DNA of 64,000 nucleotides from Arsenicibacter rosenii. Its GTDB lineage: Bacteria > Bacteroidota > Bacteroidia > Cytophagales > Spirosomataceae. Location: assembly GCF_001870735.1 (NCBI RefSeq), contig NZ_MORL01000003.1:434001-498000 (forward strand), in the 5' to 3' direction. The translations under genes were made by a program, and so were the position numbers. Below the pieces are notes generated by a model, which was given only the letters and a program-made list of their open reading frames with translations, was not told the DNA's origin and made no database searches. Each line of letters opens with the position of its first letter. Position 1 is the stretch's first letter. Shown piece by piece: positions 16,994 to 26,028 of the stretch.

Positions 16994-18190
16994 CTAAAAC
17001 CGCCAGACCGGCAGCGCCTCGCCCCGGGCAAAGTATGACTGATCGGCGGGGAGTTCGAGAAAGGCGTCGGCATCCATCAGGTTGGCAAAATCGCCGGAAC
17101 CGCTGCCCGGCAATGGCTCAGCCGTCGTTTGACCGTCGGTAGCAACAGAGAGGCGAACCGGCAGAAAGAACGTCAGGGCCGGTTTAAAGGTGAAGTCACG
17201 AGCCAGGGCCGCGGTCAATGCCGGTGCCGCAGGTAAGCCCACCGATGCCCGCAGGTGCGGCACAATGTAGCGGTACACACACATGGTGGTCGAGACCGGA
17301 TTGCCCGGCAAGGCAAACACAACCTGCTGATCGCCGGCCGTTGACCCAAACCACAGCGGTTTGCCTGGCCGCTGGGCAACCTGATGGAAATGCCGCTGCA
17401 CGCCCAGGACCGTCAACACGTCCGGCACAAAATCGGCCTTGCCGGCCGACACGCCGCCGCTCAGAATCAGCAAATCATTATCGGCCAGCAACCGGCCTAG
17501 TTCCTCTGTCAGGGTCTGCCGGTCGTCGTGAATATGGTGGAGCGATGCCTGAATACCCAACCCCGCCAACACCGCACGGATCATCCAGGTATTGGACTGC
17601 CGGATCTGGTGCGGCAACGGTGTTTCACTGACACCCACCAGCTCGTCGCCGGTCGAGATCAGGGCCACCCTTGGCAAACGGGTGGTTTGCACCGTTGCCT
17701 TCCCCACCGTAGCCGCCACGGCAATGTGGGCGGGCAGCAATACCTGCCCCGCCGGAATCAGCACATCGCCTGCCCGGCGGTCAACGCCTTGCCGGTGAAT
17801 GTTCTGGCCCGAAGTAAGTTCATCGACCAGAATCGTCGCCTGCCCATCGGCGGTTTTGATATCCTCATACCGGATCACGGTATCGGCCCCGACCGGCAGC
17901 ATGGCTCCGGTCATCACTTCCCAACAGGCGTCGGGCTGTTGCAGGGTCTGCTGTGGCTGACCGGCAAACTGCGTTCCTTCAATCCGGAAGGTGCGTTGCC
18001 CGCCGGCAAAAGCCTCGTACCGGAACGCAATTCCGTCCATCGTCACGCGGTCAAACGGCGGGAAATCGCGGTCGGCCGTGACGGGCTCGCGCAACACACG
18101 ACCGGTAGCGGCTTCCAGCGGAGTCGTTTCGGCCGGCAACCGGAGCAGGTGTGCCTGGATGGTGGCCGTAGCGTCAATTACAGAAATCAT
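16994..18190 (-). CDS. moeA: Molybdopterin molybdotransferase MoeA
   Basis: MoeA inserts molybdate into adenylylated molybdopterin in the last step of molybdenum cofactor synthesis in the cytoplasm. The 398-residue protein has the N-terminal segments FPPFDRVTMDGIAFR and EVMTGAMLPVGADTVIRYED, the MoCF/MogA-like domain with the LISTGDEL motif, SGGVSAGKADF and FALPGNPVST, and the C-terminal beta-barrel. The length is normal. It is divergent from moaC across a 67-bp spacer, so both cofactor genes probably share control. Confidence 0.95.
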   Translation of the reverse strand: MISVIDATATIQAHLLRLPAETTPLEAATGRVLREPVTADRDFPPFDRVTMDGIAFRYEAFAGGQRTFRIEGTQFAGQPQQTLQQPDACWEVMTGAMLPVGADTVIRYEDIKTADGQATILVDELTSGQNIHRQGVDRRAGDVLIPAGQVLLPAHIAVAATVGKATVQTTRLPRVALISTGDELVGVSETPLPHQIRQSNTWMIRAVLAGLGIQASLHHIHDDRQTLTEELGRLLADNDLLILSGGVSAGKADFVPDVLTVLGVQRHFHQVAQRPGKPLWFGSTAGDQQVVFALPGNPVSTTMCVYRYIVPHLRASVGLPAAPALTAALARDFTFKPALTFFLPVRLSVATDGQTTAEPLPGSGSGDFANLMDADAFLELPADQSYFARGEALPVWRF

Positions 18191-18248
18191 AGTATGTTTG
18201 TGTGCGTTCTATCGCAGGTTACGTTCGCTATCCAAAGGTTTTATTCCG

Positions 18249-18256
18249 CAAAGGTA
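18249..18256 (-). promoter_or_regulatory. Candidate -7 promoter box of moeA
   Basis: On the minus strand TACCTTTG matches TAnnTTTG, 58 bases upstream of the moeA start and directly beside the divergent moaC start codon. Transcription from it would oppose moaC initiation. Confidence 0.4.
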
Positions 18257-18257
18257 T

Positions 18258-18734
18258 ATGAAAGATTTCTCGCATCTCGACGCACAAGGTAATCCGTCGA
18301 TGGTTGATGTCGGCCAGAAGGCTGTTACTAAACGCACCGCCCGCGCCCGCAGCCTTGTTGTGTTGCCGGAAGAGGTGATGACACACCTCGAAAGCAACGA
18401 CATTCAGACGAAGAAAGGCCCTGTTTTTCAGACGGCTATCATTGCCGGTACGATGGCCGCCAAACGCACAGACGAGCTCATCCCGCTCTGCCACTCGCTG
18501 GGTCTCGACAACTGCCGGATTACCATCACCACCGACGGCCACGACGCCATTGTCGACTGTACGGTCTCGACAGAGGGCAAAACCGGCGTTGAGATGGAAG
18601 CCCTGGTCGGGGCATCGGTGGCCGCCCTGACCATCTACGACATGTGCAAGGCGTTCTCGCATGACATCGTTATCAAGTCAACACAGCTCATGGAAAAATC
18701 CGGCGGCAAGCGTGATTTCAAGCGGGAAGCCTGA
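18258..18734 (+). CDS. moaC: Cyclic pyranopterin monophosphate synthase MoaC
   Basis: MoaC converts 3',8-cyclo-7,8-dihydro-GTP to cyclic pyranopterin monophosphate in molybdenum cofactor synthesis. The ATG at 18258 gives 158 residues starting MKDFSHLD, normal for the family. Conserved features are MVDVGQK, AAKRTDELIPLCHSL (the usual CHPL has Ser here), VEMEALVGASVAALTIYDMCKA and the catalytic KSTQLMEKSGGK loop. It is divergent from moeA; moaA is not in the window. Confidence 0.95.
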   Translation: MKDFSHLDAQGNPSMVDVGQKAVTKRTARARSLVVLPEEVMTHLESNDIQTKKGPVFQTAIIAGTMAAKRTDELIPLCHSLGLDNCRITITTDGHDAIVDCTVSTEGKTGVEMEALVGASVAALTIYDMCKAFSHDIVIKSTQLMEKSGGKRDFKREA

Positions 18735-18749
18735 TCGGGCCTCCCGCTT
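18720..18749. terminator. Bidirectional terminator between moaC and the ABC permease gene
   Basis: AAGCGGGA at 18720-18727 pairs with TCCCGCTT at 18742-18749, extended by GCC/GGC. The stem covers the last codons of moaC and the end of the convergent permease gene, so it can serve both. Confidence 0.6.
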
Positions 18750-21108
18750 ATTCTGCTTTTAAGGTTGTGGCCGGATTGGCCCGGGCGGCTACCCATGAAA
18801 AATACCATACAGCGCCTAAAGAAACGCTGATGACCAACAGGAGTAACAGACACATGGATAAATAACTCAGCCCGTCGTTGAATTTCATGTAGCTATTCAT
18901 GTACAGCCCGATGGCGACGCCGATTGGCGTAGCAACGATTGTGGCAATAGCTAATAGTTTGATAAAATCAGTTGACATCAGCTTTATTATTTCGAACGTA
19001 GTAGCGCCGATCGTTTTCCGGATACTGATTTCCTTTCTGCGCTTTTCAAGGCTATAGGTAAGTATGCCTATTAAGCCCAGTATAGCGATTACAAAAATCA
19101 CCATACTCTGCATGCCCATTAACTGCATGAAATCGTAGGGATAATAGCGTTCATACATATCGGTATCAAGCCATGACAGATTAACATCCTGACGGGGATT
19201 ATATTTTCCCCACACTTCCTTTATGCGTGATTCGAGCAAATGCCGGTCATCGACAGGTGTTGTTCTCAAACACATGACGTTAAATAATGAGGGCTTATAC
19301 TGAAAAATAACAGGCTCGGGTTCATGCTCGTAATCATAGTGACAGAAATTCGCAATAACGCCAGTTATGGTTGCAGAAAGTGTATCATTCACTATAACCA
19401 TTTTGCCAACGGCTTCCTGCTCTGACCCTAACCTGAGTTTTTCGACGGCCTTTTGATTGACCAGAATGAAAGGAGACTCCTCTTCAGCATGGCTGACAGG
19501 CAGGTTTTTTCCCGCTATAATCGTTAGCCCCATGTTGCTGATAAAGTTATGATCTGCGGCATAGTACCAGGCGGTATTTGCTGTTTCATTCTTTGTTTTT
19601 TTCAGGCTGGCCTGCGCAGGCTTATTCCCGAAACTACGCGATGTATAGCCTGTTTGCTGCACCTCTTTCAGCGAATTAATCTCTTTAGCAAAGGGCTTAT
19701 ACCGGCTATTACTGAGGGCTATATTAAGGATATTCTCGCGCCGGTAATTTTCATTATCATTGGCCATATAGCTCAATTGATGATATGCATGACCAATAAA
19801 AAACAGATAGGCAAGAGCCACAGTAAACTGAGCAATGATTAACGATTTACGGAAACCTATTTTCCCGAAACCAGCCGGTAAAACGGTCCCTTTTAATACA
19901 GTAACCGGCTGAAATGAAGAGAGGATCAGACTTGGAGACACACCGGCAGCTATGCCCAACAGCAAATTAAATATGAAAAATAACAGGATAAGATACCCTG
20001 TATGATCGATCTCCCAGGTAAGCCATGAAATAGCCACATAACGTTTGATGAGCCAAAGCAACACCAAACCGATACCGAGTGCAATATAGGAGACTAATAC
20101 AGACTCCGTCAGGAACTGAAAGACCAGTTGTATCCGTGTTGCACCGGCTACTTTTCTTACGCCTACCTCACGGCTTCGGTTCATTGATCTTGCCAGCGTA
20201 AGATTGATATAATTCAAGGACGCAAGCAGGATAATTAACAGCTGGAACGCGAAATTAAGATAGATACTCCTGACATCCTGAACATAAGGATCGTTCTCTA
20301 AAACATCCCTGGCCGGTGAAATATCCGCCAATGCCTGTGCTTTAAAATGTAGTTTAGTCCCTGTCGACCCATCAATCAACGTATTGACGTTAGCGGACAT
20401 CGCAGCTAATTGCTCATTTATTTTAGCAATAGCCGTTCCTTCGGGAACTTTCAGAAAGGTATGTGCCTTCAGGTCAGACCAGTTTGTTTCTTTATTTTTA
20501 TAAGTTGAGTAGCTGGCTATCGGCACAAAAACATCTGCTCTGAACTGTGTTTTTTGCTGATTAAATGGCTGTAATACACCAACAACCTTAAAACTGCCAT
20601 AGGTCGGATGGTCCAGGATCTGGCCGACAGGATTTGCATCTTTAAAATACCATTGTGCCGTCTCGTCCGATAAAACAATCGTATTGGGTTCAATGGCATA
20701 AGTCCCTTTGGCTAACGGAAAAGTAAACAAATCAAAAAAAGACCGTTCGCAGTAAATTGCCTTTATATTCTTTGTTTTTATGCCGCTGCTTAGTACCCAT
20801 CCTAAATCCCTGACCAGGGTTGTGGTTTTATCAAGACCAGCCAGATTTGCGCTGATGTAGGCACCTAACGGAATAGGGCTGGACGCCCAGTTTGTTATCG
20901 TACCATCGTTCGTTTTTTCATCCGTAATAACCCGCACAATCCGGTCACTATCCCGATGAAAATTATCGTATTCATAATAATTTACGATCTGGATTAACGC
21001 CATTAAAGCAGACGGAATAGCAAGGCTTAACCCGACAATATTGATAAAGGAAAACAGCTTATATTTCAGCAGATTTCGCCAGGCAATTTTAACGTAATTA
21101 TAGAGCAT
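18748..21108 (-). CDS. MacB/FtsX-type ABC transporter permease
   Basis: The 786-residue protein has the duplicated layout of Bacteroidota MacB-like permeases: a first helix (FINIVGLSLAIPSALMALIQ), a periplasmic MacB core (about 45-265), an FtsX helix block (about 285-380 with SREVGVRKVAGATR), a central helix, a second periplasmic core (about 430-650) and a final FtsX block (about 670-780 with RRKEISIRKTIGATT). Such proteins transduce ATPase motion into periplasmic work or export. No ATPase gene is adjacent. The gene is visibly richer in A+T than its neighbours, which suggests later acquisition. Confidence 0.88.
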   Translation of the reverse strand: MLYNYVKIAWRNLLKYKLFSFINIVGLSLAIPSALMALIQIVNYYEYDNFHRDSDRIVRVITDEKTNDGTITNWASSPIPLGAYISANLAGLDKTTTLVRDLGWVLSSGIKTKNIKAIYCERSFFDLFTFPLAKGTYAIEPNTIVLSDETAQWYFKDANPVGQILDHPTYGSFKVVGVLQPFNQQKTQFRADVFVPIASYSTYKNKETNWSDLKAHTFLKVPEGTAIAKINEQLAAMSANVNTLIDGSTGTKLHFKAQALADISPARDVLENDPYVQDVRSIYLNFAFQLLIILLASLNYINLTLARSMNRSREVGVRKVAGATRIQLVFQFLTESVLVSYIALGIGLVLLWLIKRYVAISWLTWEIDHTGYLILLFFIFNLLLGIAAGVSPSLILSSFQPVTVLKGTVLPAGFGKIGFRKSLIIAQFTVALAYLFFIGHAYHQLSYMANDNENYRRENILNIALSNSRYKPFAKEINSLKEVQQTGYTSRSFGNKPAQASLKKTKNETANTAWYYAADHNFISNMGLTIIAGKNLPVSHAEEESPFILVNQKAVEKLRLGSEQEAVGKMVIVNDTLSATITGVIANFCHYDYEHEPEPVIFQYKPSLFNVMCLRTTPVDDRHLLESRIKEVWGKYNPRQDVNLSWLDTDMYERYYPYDFMQLMGMQSMVIFVIAILGLIGILTYSLEKRRKEISIRKTIGATTFEIIKLMSTDFIKLLAIATIVATPIGVAIGLYMNSYMKFNDGLSYLSMCLLLLLVISVSLGAVWYFSWVAARANPATTLKAE

Positions 21109-21355
21109 AGACGTATATAGATTGAGTGTGTTGACTAACAGGATTTCTGATTAATCAAAAGATACGCTTCTCTGGCTATAACTACCCTGATTATGTGACA
21201 TCTGGCGCAAATCATGTATAATTGGCTGCCTCGTCGGCAATACATCCTGAAGGCAGGCGATAAGCCGTTGTTAAGGCATTACGCTGTTAATCACCGAAAG
21301 CTGAAACACAACCAATTGTTCTGAGTTGTATGGTAGTAGCGTTAAACCAACTTGC

Positions 21356-21964
21356 ATGACAACCCGAAGACGACTGTTGCTGGCCCTGGGCTCCTGGGTG
21401 GCCGGCTTCGCAGCACAGGCCCAGACAACACCCAAACCCATTGACTTACCGGAATTTACGCGCCAGCGGATGCAGCATCAACGCATCATCGGCCTGACGC
21501 TGGGTGGCTATGCACTGGCCAATATTGCCGCCAGCGGAATCGCCGCATCGCGGACGACGGGCGAAACCAGGTATTTCCACCGCATGGGCGTTTACTGGAA
21601 CCTGGTTAACCTCGGGATTGCCGGCTTCGGGCTGTTGGGTGCGCGCAAACAGGCGGGGCAGGAATCGCTGGCAGAGGCCGTGAAGGAACACGAAAACATG
21701 AAACAGGTCCTGCTGCTCAACGCAGGCCTCGATGTTGCCTATCTGATGGGCGGGACTTACCTCATCGAACGTGCCAACCGGCCAACAGAAATTTCCCGTC
21801 GCGACCAGTTGCGTGGCTTCGGTAAAGCAGTCATTGTTCAGGGTGGTTTTCTGCTGGCTTTCGATGTGGTCAACTACCTGATTTTCAAAAACCGGGATAA
21901 ACAGCAGCAACAGTTGATTCAGGCTACCGAACACGGCGTCGGCGTTGTGTTGCCTATCCGCTAA
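21356..21964 (+). CDS. DUF6992-like secreted or membrane protein
   Basis: The ATG at 21356 gives 202 residues with a signal-like N-terminus (RRRLLLALGSWVAGFAAQAQ). Three or four further hydrophobic helices follow (IIGLTLGGYALANIAASG, VYWNLVNLGIAGFGLLGA, VLLLNAGLDVAYLMGGTYL, VIVQGGFLLAFDVVNYLIF), separated by charged loops. The pattern resembles the Bacteroidota DUF6992 group, of unknown function. Its stop overlaps the end of the convergent lipoprotein gene by 4 bases. The 247-bp region upstream holds no recognisable element. Confidence 0.55.
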   Translation: MTTRRRLLLALGSWVAGFAAQAQTTPKPIDLPEFTRQRMQHQRIIGLTLGGYALANIAASGIAASRTTGETRYFHRMGVYWNLVNLGIAGFGLLGARKQAGQESLAEAVKEHENMKQVLLLNAGLDVAYLMGGTYLIERANRPTEISRRDQLRGFGKAVIVQGGFLLAFDVVNYLIFKNRDKQQQQLIQATEHGVGVVLPIR

Positions 21965-22794
21965 TTGATGGCATACCGGCTCAGCGCCGCCATTTCGGCA
22001 CGGACTTTAGCGGTCCACCCGGGTTGGCGGGTTGCATCGGCGTAGATGTCGCGGTCATACTCGTCCTGAAAACGTTCGTATTCCTTGATCAGCTCCCAAT
22101 ACAGTTTTTCGCCGTAGAGATTCCACGAGCGCATGTCCTTAATTTTCCCTTCGTAAGCTTTCCGGAGCTTGCGGGCAAAAAGCTCGGCAATGTCGAAGTG
22201 CAATTGCTCGTGCTGCAGCACCAGGTTGTTTTTTCCTTCGGGGCGCACCCACGAGAATTCGGCATTGAAATAAGTATACACCTCAGGGTCAACGCGGATT
22301 TTCCAGCCGGCTTTCACTTTGGGCAGCACCACAATCGAGCAGCGGGTTTCGGCCAGTGCCGTGGAGGCTTCGCGGATTCGCCCCTTGAAATTCTTCCACT
22401 GCAAAAGGCGGTCGGGGTGCCAGCTGATTTCCTTTTCATAGGGGGCCAGGTCCTTAAAGCGCAGGGCAATGGCCCGGATACGATGACAGGTGCTGAGTAC
22501 GTTGGGGTACTTATGCTCGTAGATTTTCAGGGCATTAGCTCCCAGAATCCGTGCCTGGTTTCGGGCCAGATTCTTTACATCGTCGAAACTGCACCCCAGT
22601 GACAGACTGCCTTCCAAAACATTTACCTCTCCGATGCGTTCGGCTAAAGTAGAATCATAGGACTCATTCTCATCAAAGACCACGACCACGTCGTGTTCGG
22701 CCAATGGCGGGTACAGTTTGTTGACCGACGTGCTGATCTGTGGCGCACACGCCTGCAAACTACCCATGAGAAAAAGCCAAACTACCCGTTTCAT
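21961..22794 (-). CDS. DUF922-like lipoprotein with HExxH motif
   Basis: The ATG at 22794 gives 277 residues starting with a lipoprotein signal (MKRVVWLFLMGSLQAC, lipobox Cys near residue 16). Residues about 140-190 carry LLQWKNFKGRIREAS and later LVLQHEQLHFDIAELFARKL. The HEQLH sequence matches the zinc-protease HExxH motif, and the combination is characteristic of DUF922, a group predicted to be metalloproteases. The N-terminal half is of the heavy-metal-binding-like type (ILGANALKIYE). It would be anchored in the envelope. Substrate unknown. Confidence 0.65.
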   Translation of the reverse strand: MKRVVWLFLMGSLQACAPQISTSVNKLYPPLAEHDVVVVFDENESYDSTLAERIGEVNVLEGSLSLGCSFDDVKNLARNQARILGANALKIYEHKYPNVLSTCHRIRAIALRFKDLAPYEKEISWHPDRLLQWKNFKGRIREASTALAETRCSIVVLPKVKAGWKIRVDPEVYTYFNAEFSWVRPEGKNNLVLQHEQLHFDIAELFARKLRKAYEGKIKDMRSWNLYGEKLYWELIKEYERFQDEYDRDIYADATRQPGWTAKVRAEMAALSRYAIN

Positions 22795-22796
22795 TG

Positions 22797-22804
22797 TATT
22801 TTTG
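22797..22804 (+). promoter_or_regulatory. -7 promoter box of the deaminase gene
   Basis: TATTTTTG matches TAnnTTTG and lies 36 bases before the deaminase ATG at 22841, in the short spacer with the divergent lipoprotein gene. Confidence 0.55.
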
Positions 22805-22840
22805 CGGCCTGATACGTTGTCCGCGTCAAAACTAAGCATT

Positions 22841-23326
22841 ATGACTAACACTCATTCAACAGACGAATACTTTTTAAAACAAGCCATCGCCCTTGCCCGC
22901 TCTGGTATGCATGCCGGCAAAGGCGGCCCGTTCGGATGTGTTATCGTGAAAGACGGCCGGATTGTCGGGCAAGGCAGTAACGAAGTGACCATAACACAGG
23001 ACCCGACGGCCCACGCCGAAGTGGTGGCCATCCGCAACGCCTGCCAACAGCTTGGTCATTTTCAACTGGATGGCTGCACCCTGTATACCTCCTGCGAACC
23101 ATGCCCCATGTGTCTGGGAGCCATCTACTGGGCCCGTCCGGACCGCATTGTCTATGCCGCCGCCGATGTTGATGCTGCCGAAGCCGGGTTCGACGACCGG
23201 TTTATCTACGACGAACTGGAAAAAAAACATACCGAACGCCGTATTCCCATGAAACAGCTCCTGCGCGACGAAGCCCGCCAGGTCTTTGCCGAATGGCACG
23301 AAAAAGGCGACAAAACACTGTATTAA
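22841..23326 (+). CDS. Nucleoside deaminase, probable guanine deaminase
   Basis: The 161-residue protein belongs to the zinc-dependent cytidine deaminase superfamily. The zinc-binding and catalytic residues are visible as TAHAEVVAI (His, Glu) and TSCEPCPMCLGAIYWAR (two Cys). The C-terminal part with DDRFIYDELEKKHTERRIPM and the closing DKTLY resemble the GuaD-type guanine deaminase, which converts guanine to xanthine in purine salvage. tRNA-adenosine deaminase (TadA) shares these motifs but lacks this C-terminal segment. Confidence 0.85.
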   Translation: MTNTHSTDEYFLKQAIALARSGMHAGKGGPFGCVIVKDGRIVGQGSNEVTITQDPTAHAEVVAIRNACQQLGHFQLDGCTLYTSCEPCPMCLGAIYWARPDRIVYAAADVDAAEAGFDDRFIYDELEKKHTERRIPMKQLLRDEARQVFAEWHEKGDKTLY

Positions 23327-23360
23327 TTAACCAATGGTGTTTGTGAAAAGGTGCTCCCTG

Positions 23361-23390
23361 CACTCAATCGCTCATTCACTCAATCACACA
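23361..23390. repeat. ATTGAGTG-family repeat upstream of thiamine pyrophosphokinase gene
   Basis: CACTCAATCG CTCATTCACT and the following CAATCACAC repeat the same 8-bp units seen at 2184-2215 before xseA and at 32988-33027. It lies directly before the start codon at 23398. Confidence 0.5.
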
Positions 23391-23397
23391 ATTTACC

Positions 23398-24060
23398 ATG
23401 TCCTCCCATCACATTGTCCGTGACAAACAGGAACCCGCGCTGCTGATTGCCAACGGCGAAGCCTGCGATCCTGAATTACTGGGCCAGTTGCTCGAATGGA
23501 GCCCGTTTGTGGTTGTGCTCGACCATGCCATCTGGCGGGTCTTCGAACTTGGCATTAAAGTCGACGTACTGCTTGGCGACTTCGACCGCGATGTTGATTT
23601 GGACGCCGTACGTGAACGCCAGTATCCGATTGACATCGTGCATGCCCCCGATCAGAACAAAACCGATCTCGAAAAAGGCATCGAATTATTGATTGAACGC
23701 GGCTTCCCGGCCGTAAACATCATCTGGGCCACCGGTCGGCGGGCCGATCATTCGATTACGAACATGACCAACATCGTTCGGTATAAACAGCGGATCAAAA
23801 TGGTGCTGCACGATGATTATTCGCGCATTTTCCCGCTGGTCGGCACGTTTGAGAAGTGGTACGAAAAAGGCACTCCTATTTCCCTCATTCCGGTTGGAGT
23901 GGTTGACGGCATTGTGACGAGCGGACTGCTTTATAATCTCCACAACGAACGGCTGACCCTCGGCTACCGGACCGGCAACAGCAACGAATCAGCGGCAGAC
24001 GGCTTTGTGCGGATTTCGGCCGGTGAAGGTGATTTACTGATTATGGAGTGCTGGGACTGA
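23398..24060 (+). CDS. Thiamine pyrophosphokinase
   Basis: This enzyme transfers pyrophosphate from ATP to thiamine, giving thiamine diphosphate in the cytoplasm. The 220-residue protein has the family blocks: ALLIANGE, VVLDHA, DVLLGDFDRD (usually GDFDS), APDQNKTDLEKGIELL with the NKTD motif, IWATGRRADHSITNM (G-R-x-D-H) and a C-terminal thiamine-binding sheet (TSGLLYNLHNERLTLGYRTGNSN). Gene identity is clear, although some key residues vary. It follows the deaminase gene and overlaps the tail of the convergent membrane pseudogene. Confidence 0.88.
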   Translation: MSSHHIVRDKQEPALLIANGEACDPELLGQLLEWSPFVVVLDHAIWRVFELGIKVDVLLGDFDRDVDLDAVRERQYPIDIVHAPDQNKTDLEKGIELLIERGFPAVNIIWATGRRADHSITNMTNIVRYKQRIKMVLHDDYSRIFPLVGTFEKWYEKGTPISLIPVGVVDGIVTSGLLYNLHNERLTLGYRTGNSNESAADGFVRISAGEGDLLIMECWD

Positions 24061-25160
24061 ACCGGCGTGCGTTGCGGCCACAGCTGCGCCCAGCTGCATA
24101 CGACCAGCAACAGCCAGTACGGTGTCAATACCCGTTGCCGGGCCGGTTGCAGTGCCAGCCAGCTCACAAACGCCAGTAGCCCCATAAACGTCATCGGAGC
24201 CATGGTACGGGCATCGGGCCCCTGAAACGGGCTGACACAACGAATGGCCACCAGGCAAATGGCATAGAAAAGGCCGGTTTGCAGAAAATAACGGGATAAA
24301 GGCGACGGCGATACCGGAGCAACGACCGGTGTTAGTTGCCAGGCCCGCCAACCGGCAAAACAAAGGCCAATCTGCACCAAAGCACCGGATAAAGGCCAAC
24401 CAATTCCCTGCGAAGGTATCCAGTCCCGGACCAGCAGCAGTTCATTCATCATCGACTGGCCAAACACACGGATTAGTCCGGGCAGAGATTCGGTCGGCAG
24501 TCAGCGGGGGCCTCCGTATGGTGAGCCGGTCAGCGTGTTGTTCAGCCAGAAATAGCCCGCACACAGGATCAGGCCGGTAGCCGCTACCAGCCAGTCAATC
24601 AGCGGCCGGGTCCGGGATTTTTCAACCCTGTTCAGGACCGGTAGCATGAGCCACATGAACAGGCCCACATACCGGATCAGAAACAGCGCCAGCCCAAGGC
24701 AGATCAACCGGACAACCGCATGACCATTAGCTGATGTGCGATACCGGCTATACGCCCATACCCATTCTGCGAGCAGTACCAGAAACACCGTTTCGGACCA
24801 GGTATAGGCGGCAATCCGCAGAAACTGGCCCATCAGAAAAACGGAGGTCATCAGCGTTACCGTCAGGCGACTCACCCGTCGGGACCACACCCCGGCAAAG
24901 ACCATGATCGCCAGCCCGTTTACCAGTTTCGACGCCCATAGGCCGGAGATGCCTGTCAATGTAGAAACGGCAGCAATCAGACCAGGGTAGCCTACCGGAA
25001 ACGTACTTTCCCACCTGGCCCGGAACGTTGCCATACGCAGGTATACCCACGAATCGGGTGACGTAAAGTGATTGGGATTAATGAGGCAGAGAAGAATAAG
25101 CCAAAGCAGTATGAGGGCAATAACCGGCAGCCACAGGTTATCAACGCAATAACGTCTCAA
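23964..25160 (-). pseudogene. Polytopic membrane protein gene interrupted by one in-frame TGA
   Basis: Two open segments, 24501-25160 (219 residues) and the part down to 23964, lie in the same reading frame and are separated only by a TGA at 24501-24503. Reading through, the sequence passes from LTGSPYGGPR to LPTESLPGLIRVFGQ without loss of register, and hydrophobic helices continue on both sides. The joined protein has about 398 residues with roughly nine membrane segments and an SPDSWVYLRMA segment after the first helix, as in GT-C-type glycosyltransferase-like proteins. The last 97 bases overlap the convergent thiamine pyrophosphokinase gene. The start overlaps the upstream Rpn gene by 20 bases. 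I cannot name a family. Confidence 0.65.
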
Positions 25161-25995
25161 GCGCCTGTTTCGTTAAGCCGGTCATATCAGCAATTTCGGC
25201 TGTCGTAAATCCCTTACTCAGAAGCTTTTGCGCCAGCACACGCTTTTCCTCCAGACGACCTTCTTCAAAACCTTCTTCACGGCCTTTCTGTTCGGCATCG
25301 CTTAGTAATGTTTTTTCCGTACTGACACTGTCCCAGTATTTGTCGTAGCTGAATAGTTCATCTTTTGTAAAACCGGATTCCTGTAAATAGCCGACGGCTT
25401 CCCGTAACTCGTCCACCTCCAGTAAATCCGGAGATACCGTTTCGCTGTTGTCTTCAATTTCGGTCAGATACCGCAACCAAAGTACCTGCAATTTCTTATC
25501 ACGGATGTGCTGTGCCCTGAATTTCGGCAGCTCTACAAAAATAAACTGAAGTCCTTCCAGCGTACGCTCCGGATACTGCGTATGAACGATCTGGTAATGA
25601 TGATAAAAAGCAGGCAGCTCTTTCTCAAATACCTCATTCACAAGACTTAACGCATACACCGGATGTAAGCCACGGTATTCTTTGCCTTTATCCAGCTGCT
25701 GTACATACGCTTTTGAAGCATTGAACAGTACGCGGCTCTTAAAGCTATCGGTCCACAACAACTGCATTTCCACAATAAACTGACGCCCTTTATTGTCCCG
25801 GCAACGGACATCCACAATGGAGTGTTTGAGCAGCGGTACGGGCGGTACCATTTCCGGAGACAGGTATTCAAGGGATTCAATCCACTCACCTTCCGGCAGG
25901 GGCAGTAAGGCATTCAGAAAGCTGCGCAGCAGATGCGGATGGGTGCCAAAGACTTTTTTAAACGTCAGATCGTTTTTCGGATCAAGGTAACGCAT
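25141..25995 (-). CDS. Rpn family recombination-promoting nuclease (PD-(D/E)XK)
   Basis: The 284-residue protein belongs to the Rpn/YhgA group, formerly called PD-(D/E)XK transposases. The opening MRYLDPKNDLTFKKVFG is typical. The nuclease core shows SIVDVRCRDNKGRQFIVEMQ, with Asp62, Glu76 and Gln78 as the metal-binding D-ExQ set. The C-terminal region has a Glu/Arg-rich helix and a short helix-turn-helix (FTTAEIADMTGLTKQALETLL). Family members cut DNA and raise RecA-independent recombination; some act in phage defence. The catalytic set appears intact. Confidence 0.88.
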   Translation of the reverse strand: MRYLDPKNDLTFKKVFGTHPHLLRSFLNALLPLPEGEWIESLEYLSPEMVPPVPLLKHSIVDVRCRDNKGRQFIVEMQLLWTDSFKSRVLFNASKAYVQQLDKGKEYRGLHPVYALSLVNEVFEKELPAFYHHYQIVHTQYPERTLEGLQFIFVELPKFRAQHIRDKKLQVLWLRYLTEIEDNSETVSPDLLEVDELREAVGYLQESGFTKDELFSYDKYWDSVSTEKTLLSDAEQKGREEGFEEGRLEEKRVLAQKLLSKGFTTAEIADMTGLTKQALETLLR

Positions 25996-26028
25996 GTTTT
26001 TTACAGTTTAGTTAACGGATAACCGGCA

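Noticed and set aside
24501-24503. The in-frame TGA as a selenocysteine codon
   Set aside because: No SECIS-like hairpin or selenoprotein context is apparent, and the surrounding sequence is a plain loop between membrane helices.
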